Positions 35,473-46,287 of a stretch of 64,000 bases of DNA are shown here, one piece after another. The DNA is from Paenibacillus sp. OV219 (lineage in GTDB: Bacteria; Bacillota; Bacilli; Paenibacillales; Paenibacillaceae). The DNA lies in contig NZ_FOCJ01000004.1 of NCBI RefSeq assembly GCF_900110075.1, positions 248,001-312,000 of the forward strand, in the 5' to 3' direction. Below the pieces are notes generated by a model that was not told where the DNA came from, did no database searches, and was given only the letters and a program-made list of their open reading frames with translations. Position 1 is the first letter of the stretch. Every line of letters begins with the position of its first letter. The translations under genes and the position numbers were made by a program.

Positions 35473-36552
35473 TTACTTCTTGATTGCTGCAACGATCAAA
35501 TCGCCCATTTCAGTTGTGCCAATCGCTTTGCTCTTATCCACTGCGATGTCGCCTGTACGGTGACCAGCATCGAGTACCGATTTAACTGCATCTTCGATTG
35601 CTTGCGCAGCTTCGTGGTAGCCGAAAGTGAGGCGGAACATAAGCGCAACCGACAGAATCGTTGCGATCGGGTTCGAGATGCCTTGGCCAGCAATGTCAGG
35701 CGCGGAGCCGTGTACCGGCTCGTACAAGCCGAAGGCGCCTTCGCCAAGCGATGCGGAGGACAACATACCGATCGAGCCTGTCAGCATTGCTGCTTCGTCA
35801 CTGATGATGTCGCCGAACATGTTCTCCGTTACGATAACGTCGAAGCTTGAAGGACGGCGGAGCAGCTGCATTGCGCAGTTGTCAACGAGCACGTGCTCAA
35901 GTTCAACATCCGGATACTCAGGCGCGATCCGGTTTACTACTTCACGCCATAGGCGGGAAGTTTCAAGCACGTTCGCTTTATCAACCGACGCCAGCTTCTT
36001 GCGGCGTGTGCTCGCAATTTCGAAGCCTTGGCGCACGATGCGCTCAATTTCAACCACGTTGTATACGCAAGTATCTACCGCTTCTTCACCGTGTTCACCT
36101 TGACGGCGGAACTTCTCGCCGAAGTAGATGCCGCCAGTCAGCTCGCGCACAACGATCAGGTCAGTGCCCTCAAGAACTTCCGGCTTCAGCGTGGAAGCTT
36201 CCTTCAAGCAGTCGAATACGTTCGCTGGGCGAATGTTCGAGAACAAACCAAGCGCTTTACGAATACCGAGAAGGCCTGTCTCCGGACGAAGCTCCTTCGA
36301 ATTGTTATCCCATTTCGGTCCGCCTACAGCGCCGAGCAGGACAGCGTCCGCAGCTTTACAAATATCAAGCGTTTCTTGTGGAAGCGGCGTGCCTTTCTCA
36401 TCGATAGCGATACCGCCGAACAGGCCGTGAGTCGTTTCGAATTGGTAGCCGTACAGCTCTTCCGTTTTCTTCAATACTTTCAGTGCTTCGCCAACAACCT
36501 CAGGTCCGATACCGTCACCGGCGATAACTGCAATTTTTTTAACGTCTGCCAT
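35473..36552 (-). CDS. leuB: 3-isopropylmalate dehydrogenase
   Basis: 359 aa, full-length NAD-dependent enzyme of leucine synthesis. It has [17 protein letters not shown] at the start, the substrate Arg segment [15 protein letters not shown] and the metal-binding [13 protein letters not shown]; Lys and Asp residues of the active site are in place. It is separated from leuA by a two-component system, with its own putative promoter and a terminator behind. AAAGGAG precedes the ATG. Confidence 0.97.
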   Translation of the reverse strand: MADVKKIAVIAGDGIGPEVVGEALKVLKKTEELYGYQFETTHGLFGGIAIDEKGTPLPQETLDICKAADAVLLGAVGGPKWDNNSKELRPETGLLGIRKALGLFSNIRPANVFDCLKEASTLKPEVLEGTDLIVVRELTGGIYFGEKFRRQGEHGEEAVDTCVYNVVEIERIVRQGFEIASTRRKKLASVDKANVLETSRLWREVVNRIAPEYPDVELEHVLVDNCAMQLLRRPSSFDVIVTENMFGDIISDEAAMLTGSIGMLSSASLGEGAFGLYEPVHGSAPDIAGQGISNPIATILSVALMFRLTFGYHEAAQAIEDAVKSVLDAGHRTGDIAVDKSKAIGTTEMGDLIVAAIKK

Positions 36553-36620
36553 AGTCGAAAGACACTCCTTTTATTCAGGGCCATCTTGCACCCTCTGATT
36601 ATAGTTCTCACTCTCCCTTA

Positions 36621-36649
36621 GTTGTACCATAACAGCCTTGGTATGACAA
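36621..36649 (-). promoter_or_regulatory. Putative leuB promoter
   Basis: TTGTCA (36644-36649) and TACAAC (36621-36626) with a 17-bp spacer on the minus strand lie about 70 bp before leuB. This would allow leuB expression apart from the ilv-leuA transcript. Confidence 0.45.
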
Positions 36650-36708
36650 AGATATAATAGCTATGACTTTTATAGGCTGAGCATATAAAGGTGACGGAGC
36701 GTCCTTGT

Positions 36709-37374
36709 TTAGAACAGCTCGTTGTCCTTCGCACGCTGTGCAGCATCTTTACTGCTCTTCCCGCCAATCTTGCGCAAAATATTGTTTACGTGGTTCTTCA
36801 CCGTACGCAGCGACAGGAAAGACTTCTCCGCGATCTGCGATTGGCTGTTACCCTCGTGAATCATCTTCAGCAGCTGCACCTCCGACGGCGTCAGCATCCG
36901 CTTAAACTTCTCGGTCTCATATTCCCGCTCAAGCCTCTTCAGGCGGCGGAATTCCTCAAGCATCAGGCGAGCTGCAGAGCTGTCGATCGAGGAGCGGTCT
37001 GCAGCTGCACTCCGAACCGCATCTGGAATCGCGGTGAAGTCTGACTTCACCAAGTAGTTCACCGCGCCGGCTCGGAACGCCTCCACGACGAATGCGCGAT
37101 CCTCCATCGACGTCAGCATAATGATCTGCGCGCCGCTGCCGGACAGCTCGGAAGCAAGCCGCAGTCCATCCGGGCTATCAGCGAGCATGATGTCAAGCAG
37201 AATGATGTCCGCACCAGATGACGGCGCAATGGCAAGCGCGGCTTCTGCGTTATCGGCTTCGCCTATCACTTGCATATCCGGCTGTCCGTTCAAATAAGCA
37301 GCCAGTCCTCTGCGCCAGTCCGGGTCATCCTCTACAAGCATGATGCGGACTTGCGTCCCCTCATTATGTGCCAT
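36709..37374 (-). CDS. LuxR/NarL-family response regulator
   Basis: 221 aa. The receiver (residues 9-125) has IMLVEDDPDW and the phospho-Asp in IILLDIMLADSPDGL. The C-terminal LuxR HTH is LTPSEVQLLKMIHEG to SLRTVKNHVNNILRK. It starts one base after the TAG of the histidine kinase, so the two are translated together and form a cognate pair. Confidence 0.93.
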   Translation of the reverse strand: MAHNEGTQVRIMLVEDDPDWRRGLAAYLNGQPDMQVIGEADNAEAALAIAPSSGADIILLDIMLADSPDGLRLASELSGSGAQIIMLTSMEDRAFVVEAFRAGAVNYLVKSDFTAIPDAVRSAAADRSSIDSSAARLMLEEFRRLKRLEREYETEKFKRMLTPSEVQLLKMIHEGNSQSQIAEKSFLSLRTVKNHVNNILRKIGGKSSKDAAQRAKDNELF

Positions 37375-37375
37375 T

Positions 37376-38737
37376 CTAGCTCTCATCCCCCTTCTTTCTT
37401 ACCGCCCGAAAATGGAACCGCACAATCGTGCCCGCTCCCGCTTCGCTGCTAATCCGCAGCTCGCCGCCTTGCCTATGCATCAGCTGATAGCAGTAGGCAA
37501 GCCCGAGTCCGAAGTTCATCGTCTTGCCGCTCTTCGTCGTGAAGAACGGCTCAATGACCTTTCGCAGCTGCGATTTCTCGATTCCGATGCCTGTATCTGC
37601 AATTTCGATTGTGCTTCCACGTTTGCCGGCGATAACAGCAGCCGTCAACTGACCGCCGCCGGGCATCGCGTCAATGGCGTTCTGCAGCACATTATGGATC
37701 GCTTCGGATGTTTGCGCAGCATCCGCTATCGCTACCGCATTGTCAGCATAATGTGTTGTAATCGAGATTCCTTTCGCAGCCGCTTGTTGTTCAAGCGCTG
37801 AGATCTGCTCCTGCACAAGCGGAGACAAGCTCACTGCCTGCAACTGCAATTGCAGCTCCTGGGTCCGTTCATGCACGCTGCGGATCATCGCTTCGATATG
37901 CAACGCGGCTGTGCTGATGACGTTAATGTCCGCATGCAGTTCAACGTTTGCACCCGCTTCTCGCTTTATTTTGTCCGTGAACAGCTTCATCTTGCCGATA
38001 TCGTTCTTGATCGCATGGTTCAACATCGCCGTCCCGCTCGTAATCGCCCGCAGCGAGTAGTTCAGCTGGCGACGCTCAATGAGCAGCTGCACACCGAGAA
38101 AGCCGACATTGAACAGCGCAACGATGAAGATGACGAATGCGAAGCCAATCGGATATACATTGTACCGCCACATCCGGTAGAGGCCCAGCAGCGGCAGCAC
38201 ATAATTCATCGTAACGGCTGCAAGGATAGCTGGCATCACTGCCACAAGTAGAATCCCATGCGCTCTACGTTCGGCAGGATGAACATGCTTCTTCGCCAGC
38301 AGCAGTGAGCCGCCAATCCCGAAGTATGGAACTGCCCATATCGCAAGCAGGTTATAGTGCACTGGATAGTCATCCGCAATCGGCAGCGCAAGCATCGCGA
38401 GCGGAAACAACAGAGCTAGCAGCGGCATGTGCCGCGATAGCCGTTCCGGCAATAGCTCCGCATTGTAAGATGAACCGAAGCATAGGAATCCGTACGGCAA
38501 GCCGTAGTAGCTCGTCCATGAGCAACAGCGCTGAATGATGCGCAGCACATGCTCGCCCGCGGAGTCGATGTCGCCGCTTGCAAGCAGAGAGACGATCCAG
38601 CCTTCAAGCACGGATGCGAGTGCCCCCATCCCGCCACAGAAGGAGACGAAGCTAAGCCAACGTCCGGCTGCATTCCGGCGATTGGCCGCGATAAGCAGCG
38701 CCGAAGCGATCCATAGTACGATCCACACGAATAGCAT
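37376..38737 (-). CDS. Membrane sensor histidine kinase
   Basis: 453 aa. The N-terminal half contains about seven hydrophobic helices without a large extracellular domain, as in 7TM-type sensors. The phospho-acceptor His is in MLNHAIKNDIGKM (about 246). The ATPase domain has VLQNAIDAMPGG, DTGIGIEK, VIEPFFTTK and FGLGLAYC. It pairs with the LuxR-type regulator. The two sit between leuA and leuB, a place where a sensor is not expected; ligand unknown. Confidence 0.9.
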   Translation of the reverse strand: MLFVWIVLWIASALLIAANRRNAAGRWLSFVSFCGGMGALASVLEGWIVSLLASGDIDSAGEHVLRIIQRCCSWTSYYGLPYGFLCFGSSYNAELLPERLSRHMPLLALLFPLAMLALPIADDYPVHYNLLAIWAVPYFGIGGSLLLAKKHVHPAERRAHGILLVAVMPAILAAVTMNYVLPLLGLYRMWRYNVYPIGFAFVIFIVALFNVGFLGVQLLIERRQLNYSLRAITSGTAMLNHAIKNDIGKMKLFTDKIKREAGANVELHADINVISTAALHIEAMIRSVHERTQELQLQLQAVSLSPLVQEQISALEQQAAAKGISITTHYADNAVAIADAAQTSEAIHNVLQNAIDAMPGGGQLTAAVIAGKRGSTIEIADTGIGIEKSQLRKVIEPFFTTKSGKTMNFGLGLAYCYQLMHRQGGELRISSEAGAGTIVRFHFRAVRKKGDES

Positions 38738-38805
38738 CTGACTAGTTGTCCCCCGGTTAACGATTTTTCATTATTATACCATGGTCCTCACACCCTGCTA
38801 TAGCG

Positions 38806-38851
38806 CAAAAAAACGCTCCGGCTATCCCTATAGGGACGACCGGAGCGGTTT
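38806..38851 (-). terminator. Terminator of leuA
   Basis: A long stem with CGCTCCGG/CCGGAGCG and an inner TCCCTATAGGGA palindrome is followed on the minus strand by a T7 run. It ends the ilvBNC-leuA unit before the two-component system. Confidence 0.92.
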
Positions 38852-38857
38852 AACAAG

Positions 38858-40402
38858 TTAGATCAGGCTCATTTTGTCACGGCGGCCCGGAGACTTCCGC
38901 TTCTCAATTAACCGGTTCAAAGCGTCGATGTAAGCACGTGCGCTTGCTTCGAGAATATCCGTGCTCAGGCCGCGGCCTTGTGCGGATACATCCTCTTGCT
39001 TCAGCACAACATGCACTTCGCCAAGCGCATCTTTACCATGCGAGACGGACTTGATGGAGTAGTCCTCAAGCTCGACATTCTCCGTCGTCAAGCCGTCGAT
39101 AGCGTTGTAAATCGCATCAACAGAGCCGTTGCCTTCTGCAGTCTGCTCTTTCACTTCGCCTTCCGCCGTACGAACGCGGATCGTAGCGCTAGGTACCGAT
39201 TTGTTGCCATAGCTGACTTCAATCGTCTCAAGCGAATACACTTCCGGCGAGTCCGTCAGCTTCTCTTCGAGCATAGCACGGATGTCCTCGTCCATAACGT
39301 TCTTCTTCTTGTCTGCGAGGTCTTTGAACTTCGCGAATGCAGTGTTCACTGCTTCATCGTCCAGCTCATAGCCAAGATCGATCAGCTTCTCACGGAATGC
39401 CGCACGGCCGGAGTGCTTGCCAAGCACGAGCTTGGAATCGCGAAGGCCGATTGTCTCTGGAGAAATGATCTCATACGTCGTCTTCTCTTTCAGCATGCCG
39501 TCTTGATGAATGCCGGACTCATGTGCGAACGCGTTAGCGCCGACAATTGCCTTGTTGCCTGGAACGACCATGCCTGTCAGCTTGCTGACAAGACGGCTTG
39601 TCTTGGCAATTTCTTTCAGGTTAAGCGTCGTTGTCGCACCGAAGAAGTCTGCGCGCGTCGCAAGCGCCATTGCCACTTCCTCGATCGCCGTATTACCGGC
39701 ACGCTCACCGATGCCGTTGATCGTACCTTCGATCTGGTCGGCACCGTTCAGAATCGCAGCTAGCGCATTCGCTGTCGCCATGCCGAGATCGTCATGACAG
39801 TGCGCGCTGAGCTGGATCTTCTCGATGCCAGGCACTTGCTCCTTGAGCGTCTTGAAGATATGACCGTATTCGGACGGGTTCATGTAGCCAACCGTATCCG
39901 GAATATTAACGACCGTCGCACCTGCGCGAATCGCCATATCCGTTACTTGGCACAAGAAGTCAAGCTCGGTACGGCCTGCATCCTCCGCCGAAAATTCGAT
40001 TTTGCTAAAATATTGCTTCGCATACCGGATCGCACGCTCCGCTGTTTCCAGCACTTGTTCCTTCTCCATGCGCAGCTTATGCTTGCGGTGGATCGGGCTA
40101 GTCGCGAGGAACAGATGCAGGCAAGGGTCTTGCGCGCCCTTAAGCGCTTCAACCACTGCATCGATGTCCTGCTCGCGGGAACGCGCCAGGCCGATGACAG
40201 AGGCATTCTTGACCGCACGGGCAACGGCGTTCACCGCTGCCAGATCGCCTGGGGAAGCGGCCGGGAAGCCGGCTTCAATCCGGTCAACGCCTAGCTTCTC
40301 CAACTGGTAAGCGATCTCAAGCTTTTCCTTCGTATTCAGGTTTACACCAGGAGATTGCTCACCGTCACGAAGCGTCGTATCGAAAATATATATTTTACGC
40401 AT
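38858..40402 (-). CDS. leuA: 2-isopropylmalate synthase
   Basis: 514 aa. [17 protein letters not shown] at the start marks the HMGL-like barrel, with metal ligands in [14 protein letters not shown]. The C-terminal regulatory domain (about 390-500) is complete, for leucine feedback. The ATG at 40402 follows GAGGTG; a longer upstream frame is not used. Confidence 0.97.
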   Translation of the reverse strand: MRKIYIFDTTLRDGEQSPGVNLNTKEKLEIAYQLEKLGVDRIEAGFPAASPGDLAAVNAVARAVKNASVIGLARSREQDIDAVVEALKGAQDPCLHLFLATSPIHRKHKLRMEKEQVLETAERAIRYAKQYFSKIEFSAEDAGRTELDFLCQVTDMAIRAGATVVNIPDTVGYMNPSEYGHIFKTLKEQVPGIEKIQLSAHCHDDLGMATANALAAILNGADQIEGTINGIGERAGNTAIEEVAMALATRADFFGATTTLNLKEIAKTSRLVSKLTGMVVPGNKAIVGANAFAHESGIHQDGMLKEKTTYEIISPETIGLRDSKLVLGKHSGRAAFREKLIDLGYELDDEAVNTAFAKFKDLADKKKNVMDEDIRAMLEEKLTDSPEVYSLETIEVSYGNKSVPSATIRVRTAEGEVKEQTAEGNGSVDAIYNAIDGLTTENVELEDYSIKSVSHGKDALGEVHVVLKQEDVSAQGRGLSTDILEASARAYIDALNRLIEKRKSPGRRDKMSLI

Positions 40403-40444
40403 TAGCTGCACCTCGAGACTCAAGAGTTCCGAAGATAGCGAAAC

Positions 40445-40479
40445 GGCCCTAACGCCTCCAAGGGGAGACGCAGGGACCG
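40445..40479 (-). repeat. Stem-loop between ilvC and leuA
   Basis: An imperfect long hairpin with a CTCC-CCTT-GGAG core lies in the gap. It lacks a T tail, so mRNA processing or stability is more likely than termination. Confidence 0.6.
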
Positions 40480-40519
40480 GGGCGCTTATCCGGGTATTAT
40501 ACTTTCAAGTATTGCCGAA

Positions 40520-41533
<1,014 letters not shown>

Positions 41534-41539
41534 TTAACC

Positions 41540-41648
41540 CTTTTGAGCGGGTGTTACAGAAGGGATTGCGGCGGCGGACTCTCTCATGCGCGAACAGCAT
41601 CTGCATCTGCTCCCGCTTCATTCCCTCACTCTAACCCCCGCTCAAAAG
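41540..41648 (-). repeat. Large stem-loop upstream of ilvC
   Basis: A 12-bp perfect inverted repeat CTTTTGAGCGGG/CCCGCTCAAAAG (41540-41551 with 41637-41648) is extended by weaker pairs (AAGGGA/TCCCT). It lies between ilvN and ilvC and could guide mRNA cleavage or protect the ilvC message, as known for Bacillus subtilis ilv-leu. Confidence 0.75.
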
Positions 41649-41719
41649 CGGTGTGAACCCTCTTGTTATAACCTGCTGCCCGACGACTTGCTAACTTCGA
41701 CTTTTATCCTATGAACGTG

Positions 41720-42205
41720 TTATCTAGCGTTACCACGGATCATCGCCGTAACGCCCGTACGAGAAAGCTCGCGAATGCCGTAAGGCTTCAGCAGCTCAAT
41801 CATCGCATCAATCTTCTCGGAATCGCCAACAACTTGTACCATCAGCGAAGTCGTGCCGATATCAACAACTGCTGCGCGGAACGTCTCTACCACACCGAGA
41901 ATCTCTGGGCGGGCTGTCGGATCAGCCGTTACCTTAATGAGCGCAAGCTCGCGGCCAACCATCGGATTCGCGCTAAGATCAACGACTTTAATGACGTCGA
42001 TGAGCTTGTACAGCTGCTTTATCACTTGCTCCAAAGTGTTGTCATCGCCGGTTGTTACGATGACCATCCGGGACAAGCCGGCTTCCTCACTTGTCCCGAC
42101 GGTGATGCTCTCAATATTGAAGCCGCGGCGTCCGAACAATCCGGATACGCGCTGGAGGACGCCTGGCTGGTCGTTTACGAGTACTGCTATCGTATGTCTC
42201 TTCAT
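41720..42205 (-). CDS. ilvN: Acetolactate synthase small (regulatory) subunit
   Basis: 161 aa. The ACT domain is seen at AVLVNDQPGVLQRVSGLFGRR with the C-terminal regulatory domain after it. It gives valine feedback to IlvB. ATGA overlap with ilvB. Confidence 0.97.
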   Translation of the reverse strand: MKRHTIAVLVNDQPGVLQRVSGLFGRRGFNIESITVGTSEEAGLSRMVIVTTGDDNTLEQVIKQLYKLIDVIKVVDLSANPMVGRELALIKVTADPTARPEILGVVETFRAAVVDIGTTSLMVQVVGDSEKIDAMIELLKPYGIRELSRTGVTAMIRGNAR

Positions 42206-43947
42206 TCCGCATCCCCCATTAACATTTGATCAATTGTGGAGCCTTGTGTAACCATCGGATACACGTTCTCGTACTTGCGTACGACGAACTCCACAACTGC
42301 CGGACCATCATGATTCATTGCTTCTTGCCATACAGCGCGAGCATCTTCCTTGTTCGAAGCGCGGAAGCCGCGAACGCCGTAAGCTTCAGCCAATTTCACG
42401 AAATCCGGGCTGCCCGAAAGGTCGATATGGCTGTAACGGTTATCGTAGATCAGTTCCTGCCATTGGCGGACCATGCCGAGCACTTGATTGTTAATGATAA
42501 CGACTTTAACCGGAATTTTGTTGATGGCGCAGATCGCGAGCTCTTGCGCACACATCTGCATACCGCCGTCGCCGTTAATCGAGATAACGAGACGATCCGG
42601 GTTCGCCATCTGAGCACCGATTGCCGAAGGGAAACCGAAGCCCATTGTACCAAGGCCGCCGGATGTTACCCACGAGCGCGGCTGCTTGAACTTGTAGTAC
42701 TGCGCCGCCCACATTTGGTGCTGGCCAACGTCAGTCGTTACAATCGCTTCGCCTTTCGACTCTTCGTACAGCATTTCGATTACCCATTGCGGCTTCAGTT
42801 CTTCGTCGGAATCCGTGTAGCTGTACGGCTTCTCCGCTTTGGAGGCTGCCAGCTTAGCACGCCATGCATCAGCCTTCGCCGCGTACTGCACTTCTTTGTT
42901 CGCAAGCTGAAGCACTGTCTTCACATCGCCGACAATCGGAATGTCTGTCGGAACGTTCTTGCCAATCTCAGCTGGATCGATATCAACGTGAACGATCTTC
43001 GCTTTCGGCGCGAAGCCGGATAGCTTACCCGTTACGCGGTCATCGAAACGTGCGCCAATGTTGATCAGCAGGTCAGCATCTTGAATGGCTGTGTTCGATG
43101 TGTACGTGCCATGCATACCTGGCATACCGAGCCACAGGTCTTCGCCGCTTGGGAAAGCGCCAAGTCCGAGCAATGTCGTCGTTACCGGAATGCCAGACTT
43201 TATAATGAATTCGTACAATTCTTCATGGCCTCCGGAGTATACAACGCCGCCGCCTGCCAATACGATCGGGCGCTCTGCTTCCGCGATTGCCTTGATCATC
43301 TTGTCAATTTGCAGCTTATTAGGTGTTACTGTCGGGCTGTAGCCGCGAATATTAATTTCAGTCGATGGCTCGAACAGGGCGAGCTCAGCCGAAACGTCCT
43401 TCGGAATATCAATGAGTACCGGACCCTTACGGCCAGTGTTCGCGATATGGAACGCCTCGTGAATGATACGCGGCAGATCAGCTGCCTTGCGTACCAGATA
43501 GCTATGTTTCGTAATCGGCATCGTGATGCCGGTAATGTCTGCTTCTTGGAATGCATCCGTTCCGATCAGCGTAGTCGCAACGTTGCCGGTAATGACGACA
43601 AGCGGTACCGAGTCCATAAACGCAGTCGCGATTCCTGTGACAAGGTTTGTAGCTCCCGGTCCCGATGTTGCAATACATACGCCAACTTTACCGCTAGCCC
43701 GCGCATAGCCGTCGGCCGCATGAATGGCGCCTTGCTCGTGACGGGTCAGCAGATGGTGGAAGTCCGAGAATCCGTGCATGGCATCGTAGATGTACAATAC
43801 CGCGCCGCCTGGGTAACCGAAGACGCACTCCACATCCTCCAGCACCAAGCTGCGAAGCAAAATTTCTGAGCCGGAAATGACCTCCGGTTTCTTCAGGTTT
43901 TCTTTTATTTCTTCTTTTGACCTTAACGTTGCATGTTGAGCGTCCAT
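42202..43947 (-). CDS. ilvB: Acetolactate synthase large subunit
   Basis: 581 aa, ThDP enzyme. The catalytic Glu is in VFGYPGGAVLYIYDAM (near residue 48), FAD contact and ThDP Mg motif GDGGMQMCAQELAI to NNQVLGMVRQW are present. First gene behind the T-box leader. GGAGGACGACTTA precedes the ATG. Confidence 0.98.
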   Translation of the reverse strand: MDAQHATLRSKEEIKENLKKPEVISGSEILLRSLVLEDVECVFGYPGGAVLYIYDAMHGFSDFHHLLTRHEQGAIHAADGYARASGKVGVCIATSGPGATNLVTGIATAFMDSVPLVVITGNVATTLIGTDAFQEADITGITMPITKHSYLVRKAADLPRIIHEAFHIANTGRKGPVLIDIPKDVSAELALFEPSTEINIRGYSPTVTPNKLQIDKMIKAIAEAERPIVLAGGGVVYSGGHEELYEFIIKSGIPVTTTLLGLGAFPSGEDLWLGMPGMHGTYTSNTAIQDADLLINIGARFDDRVTGKLSGFAPKAKIVHVDIDPAEIGKNVPTDIPIVGDVKTVLQLANKEVQYAAKADAWRAKLAASKAEKPYSYTDSDEELKPQWVIEMLYEESKGEAIVTTDVGQHQMWAAQYYKFKQPRSWVTSGGLGTMGFGFPSAIGAQMANPDRLVISINGDGGMQMCAQELAICAINKIPVKVVIINNQVLGMVRQWQELIYDNRYSHIDLSGSPDFVKLAEAYGVRGFRASNKEDARAVWQEAMNHDGPAVVEFVVRKYENVYPMVTQGSTIDQMLMGDAE

Positions 43948-44019
43948 TAAGTCGTCCTCCCTTCCAAGTGTAAACGGCTGTCGCCGACTTCTGACGGCAA
44001 AAGCTTAAGTTTATAAAAA

Positions 44020-44345
44020 CAAAAAAACCTTTCGTTCCTAGAGCGAGCATATCGCCTAGGGACGAAAGGTTTAGCTTCCGTGGTACCACCCAAATATGTT
44101 ATACGCCTCACAGCGCATAACCTCATAAGGTTAGAACGAGAGTTCGTTCTACCTTGGCACATTAACGTGTGCCTTACGATTTCCCCTAATGCGGTTCGCT
44201 TACGCGTTCCTTTTCAGGGAAACAGCTCCGAGGTGAGCTCGTTGGAAAGGGGTTTTGGCGTCGGTTTCAGCAGTTCCGCACGCTCTCTGGAGCAAAAGAG
44301 CCCTTAACACTTCGTCCTCTTCATAGCCGTTCAATTATTAGCTTA
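44020..44345 (-). promoter_or_regulatory. T-box leader of the ilv-leu operon
   Basis: On the minus strand the leader shows the T-box sequence GGGTGGTACCACGGAAGC (44074-44091), the AGAGAG motif of stem I and a specifier region GAGCTCACCTCGGAG. I read the specifier as CTC (44235-44237), so it would sense uncharged tRNA-Leu. The terminator of about 15 bp (44026-44040 with 44057-44071) is followed by a T7 run and TGTTTT. Confidence 0.93.
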
Positions 44346-44351
44346 TCGCTT

Positions 44352-44380
44352 ATTATATGCGTCTGGGTACCATTCGTCAA
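44352..44380 (-). promoter_or_regulatory. SigA promoter of the ilv-leu operon
   Basis: TTGACG (44375-44380) and a perfect TATAAT (44352-44357) with a 17-bp spacer, just before the T-box leader. Confidence 0.9.
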
Positions 44381-44542
44381 GCAAAACAATGAACAAAAAT
44401 TTATTACTTTCTGATATTTCAAAACTTAGCTTTGGGCTTCATTTGAAAAAGTTATGTACCCGCATATCCCACGTAATCGCGAGGCATACACCATCCGCAT
44501 AGAATATAGAATCCTATAGGCCAGAAAGAAGGTTCCCGACCC

Positions 44543-44989
44543 ATGATTCGAGCCAGACGCGCTCGTATTGATGACGATGAAATCATCCGTCTCATTAAGT
44601 GTGAACTCATTCCGCTCTCACACACAGCCTCTCCACGAGACGCACAAACGATACGCGAGCTGCCCCGGCGGCTTAGCGAAGGTGTGACGCTTGTCAGTTC
44701 CCGTTCAAAGTCCAGCTTGCCGCAAGGCTTCATCCATTTCTATACACGCGGCGACCGGCTGCTGCTCGATATGCTCGTCGTTCATCCACAGCACCGGGGC
44801 AGACAACTCGGTACAAGTCTACTGTACAATGCCGAAGTGCATGCACGCAAAGCAGGCTGCAGCTCAGCTACCTTGTTCGTCGATTACTCAAATCCAAGAG
44901 CCCAGCGGCTCTATTCGCGGCTGGGCTTTCAGACTGTTCGAGCTTATCCTGATCTTCGCTGTTACGAAATGTTCAAGCGCCTGGATTAA
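44543..44989 (+). CDS. GNAT-family acetyltransferase
   Basis: 148 aa. The acetyl-CoA loop is in MLVVHPQHRGRQLGTSLL and the C-terminal strand in RLYSRLGFQTVRAYP. Substrate unknown. Its stop overlaps that of the convergent glycine-rich gene by 4 bp. Confidence 0.88.
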   Translation: MIRARRARIDDDEIIRLIKCELIPLSHTASPRDAQTIRELPRRLSEGVTLVSSRSKSSLPQGFIHFYTRGDRLLLDMLVVHPQHRGRQLGTSLLYNAEVHARKAGCSSATLFVDYSNPRAQRLYSRLGFQTVRAYPDLRCYEMFKRLD

Positions 44990-45411
44990 TAGAAAGGCGT
45001 ATTGTTATAGCCACCAAATTGCTGGCCATCATAACCAGGTCCTGGTCCAATACCGCCTATCCCGCCTGGGTAACCTCCTGGGAATCCGCCTGGGCCGCCT
45101 GGAAACCCTCCTCCTGGGTAACCGCCGCCACAGCCGCCGCCGCAGCCGCCTCCCCAGCCGCCTCCCCAGCCACCGCCCCAACCGCCGCCTGCGAATAGGC
45201 CGATAACGAGCAGATCGAACAACACGAGTGGGATGATCGCCCTTGTCCCTGCTTTCTTATCAGCATCGAGCGGGCTGATCAGTAGCTTGCTATTATGAGC
45301 ATGAACGAGCTTGCCGGTTACGACGGAGCCGTCTTTGCGTACTGCGTAGATCGTTTTACCGACGAGCTGCTGCACTTGCTGCTGTGAAACACGTTGACGT
45401 TGACGTTGCAT
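44986..45411 (-). CDS. Glycine-rich single-helix membrane protein
   Basis: 141 aa. Residues 1-58 form a small soluble domain (VQQLVGKTIYAVRKDGSVVTG) that looks like a beta-strand fold. A hydrophobic helix at about 59-75 (IIPLVLFDLLVIGLF) is followed by a glycine-rich tail of 65 residues with GGGW repeats, then GGGC repeats and PGG repeats with Tyr and Phe. I do not recognise the family; the tail resembles spore-coat or wall-type glycine-rich proteins. Promoter not seen. Confidence 0.75.
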   Translation of the reverse strand: MQRQRQRVSQQQVQQLVGKTIYAVRKDGSVVTGKLVHAHNSKLLISPLDADKKAGTRAIIPLVLFDLLVIGLFAGGGWGGGWGGGWGGGCGGGCGGGYPGGGFPGGPGGFPGGYPGGIGGIGPGPGYDGQQFGGYNNTPFY

Positions 45412-45582
45412 AATATCCCTCCTCTCAACATTTAGACTACATGCTGCAATGACCTTCTACGGCAATTGACCATTACTGTCATCTGTCTCGAGAGTGTAAA
45501 TGTCGTTGTCCTATACTCTATTCGCTAGCAGCTGTTTGCGCTTGTACCTTTGTCCCTATGACAACAAACCAAAAGAACATAC

Positions 45583-45621
45583 TAAAAAAGAGCGCCCCTC
45601 TGCGTAGCAGAAAGGCGCTCT
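45583..45621 (-). terminator. Terminator of infC-rpmI-rplT
   Basis: GAGCGCC/GGCGCTC arms (45590-45596 with 45614-45620) plus an inner TCTGC/GCAGA stem are followed by a T6 run on the minus strand, 28 bp after rplT. Confidence 0.9.
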
Positions 45622-45648
45622 CTATCATGAAACGTGTAAGCGGTAGGC

Positions 45649-46008
45649 CTACGCGTTTACTTTTTGTTTTGCAAGGCTTGCAAAAGAGTTGAACGAGTTG
45701 ATGTCGTTCACTGCAAGGTCAGCAAGCATTTTGCGGTTTACTTCAACGCCCGCAAGCTTCAAACCGTACATGAATTTGCTGTAGGACAGGCCGTTTTGGC
45801 GAGCTGCAGCATTGATACGAACGATCCACAGTTTGCGGATGTCGCGTTTGTGTTGACGACGGTCACGGTATGCGTAAAGCAAGGATTTCATTACTTGCTC
45901 TTTCGCTGTTTTAAACAGGCGATGCTTTGAACCGAAATAACCTTTTGCTAGCTTCAAAATTCTTTTACGACGACGTGCGCGGACGAATCCGCCTTTAACT
46001 CTTGCCAT
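45649..46008 (-). CDS. rplT: Ribosomal protein L20
   Basis: 119 aa, standard length; [20 protein letters not shown] is the usual start. It binds 23S rRNA early in assembly and in Firmicutes also the infC leader to repress its own operon. Confidence 0.98.
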   Translation of the reverse strand: MARVKGGFVRARRRKRILKLAKGYFGSKHRLFKTAKEQVMKSLLYAYRDRRQHKRDIRKLWIVRINAAARQNGLSYSKFMYGLKLAGVEVNRKMLADLAVNDINSFNSFASLAKQKVNA

Positions 46009-46055
46009 GAGTAGAAACCTCCCGAGTATATTTATACGAAATTAGATCGATCTAA

Positions 46056-46259
46056 TTAACCTTTGATGTTTGCAAGGCCTTGTTGCAGACGTTTGAAATC
46101 GCCTTTAGCCAAGTTTGGTTGAGTGTTCAATACACGCTTCTGACGGGACGATTTGCCGGAAAGAAGGTGATTCTTGTACGCTTTGTAACGAATTACCTTA
46201 CCAGTACCTGTGATTTTGAAGCGGTCTTTAAGACTGCTATGTGTTTTCATTTTAGGCAT
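46056..46259 (-). CDS. rpmI: Ribosomal protein L35
   Basis: 67 aa beginning [15 protein letters not shown]; six upstream codons are not part of it. Basic, as usual. Confidence 0.97.
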   Translation of the reverse strand: MPKMKTHSSLKDRFKITGTGKVIRYKAYKNHLLSGKSSRQKRVLNTQPNLAKGDFKRLQQGLANIKG

Positions 46260-46287
46260 TTTGATGATCCTCCTCAATGATTGATTA

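Noticed and set aside
43081-43869. Long plus-strand open frame opposite ilvB
   Set aside because: Antisense to strong ilvB motifs; Cys/Arg-rich shadow without family features.
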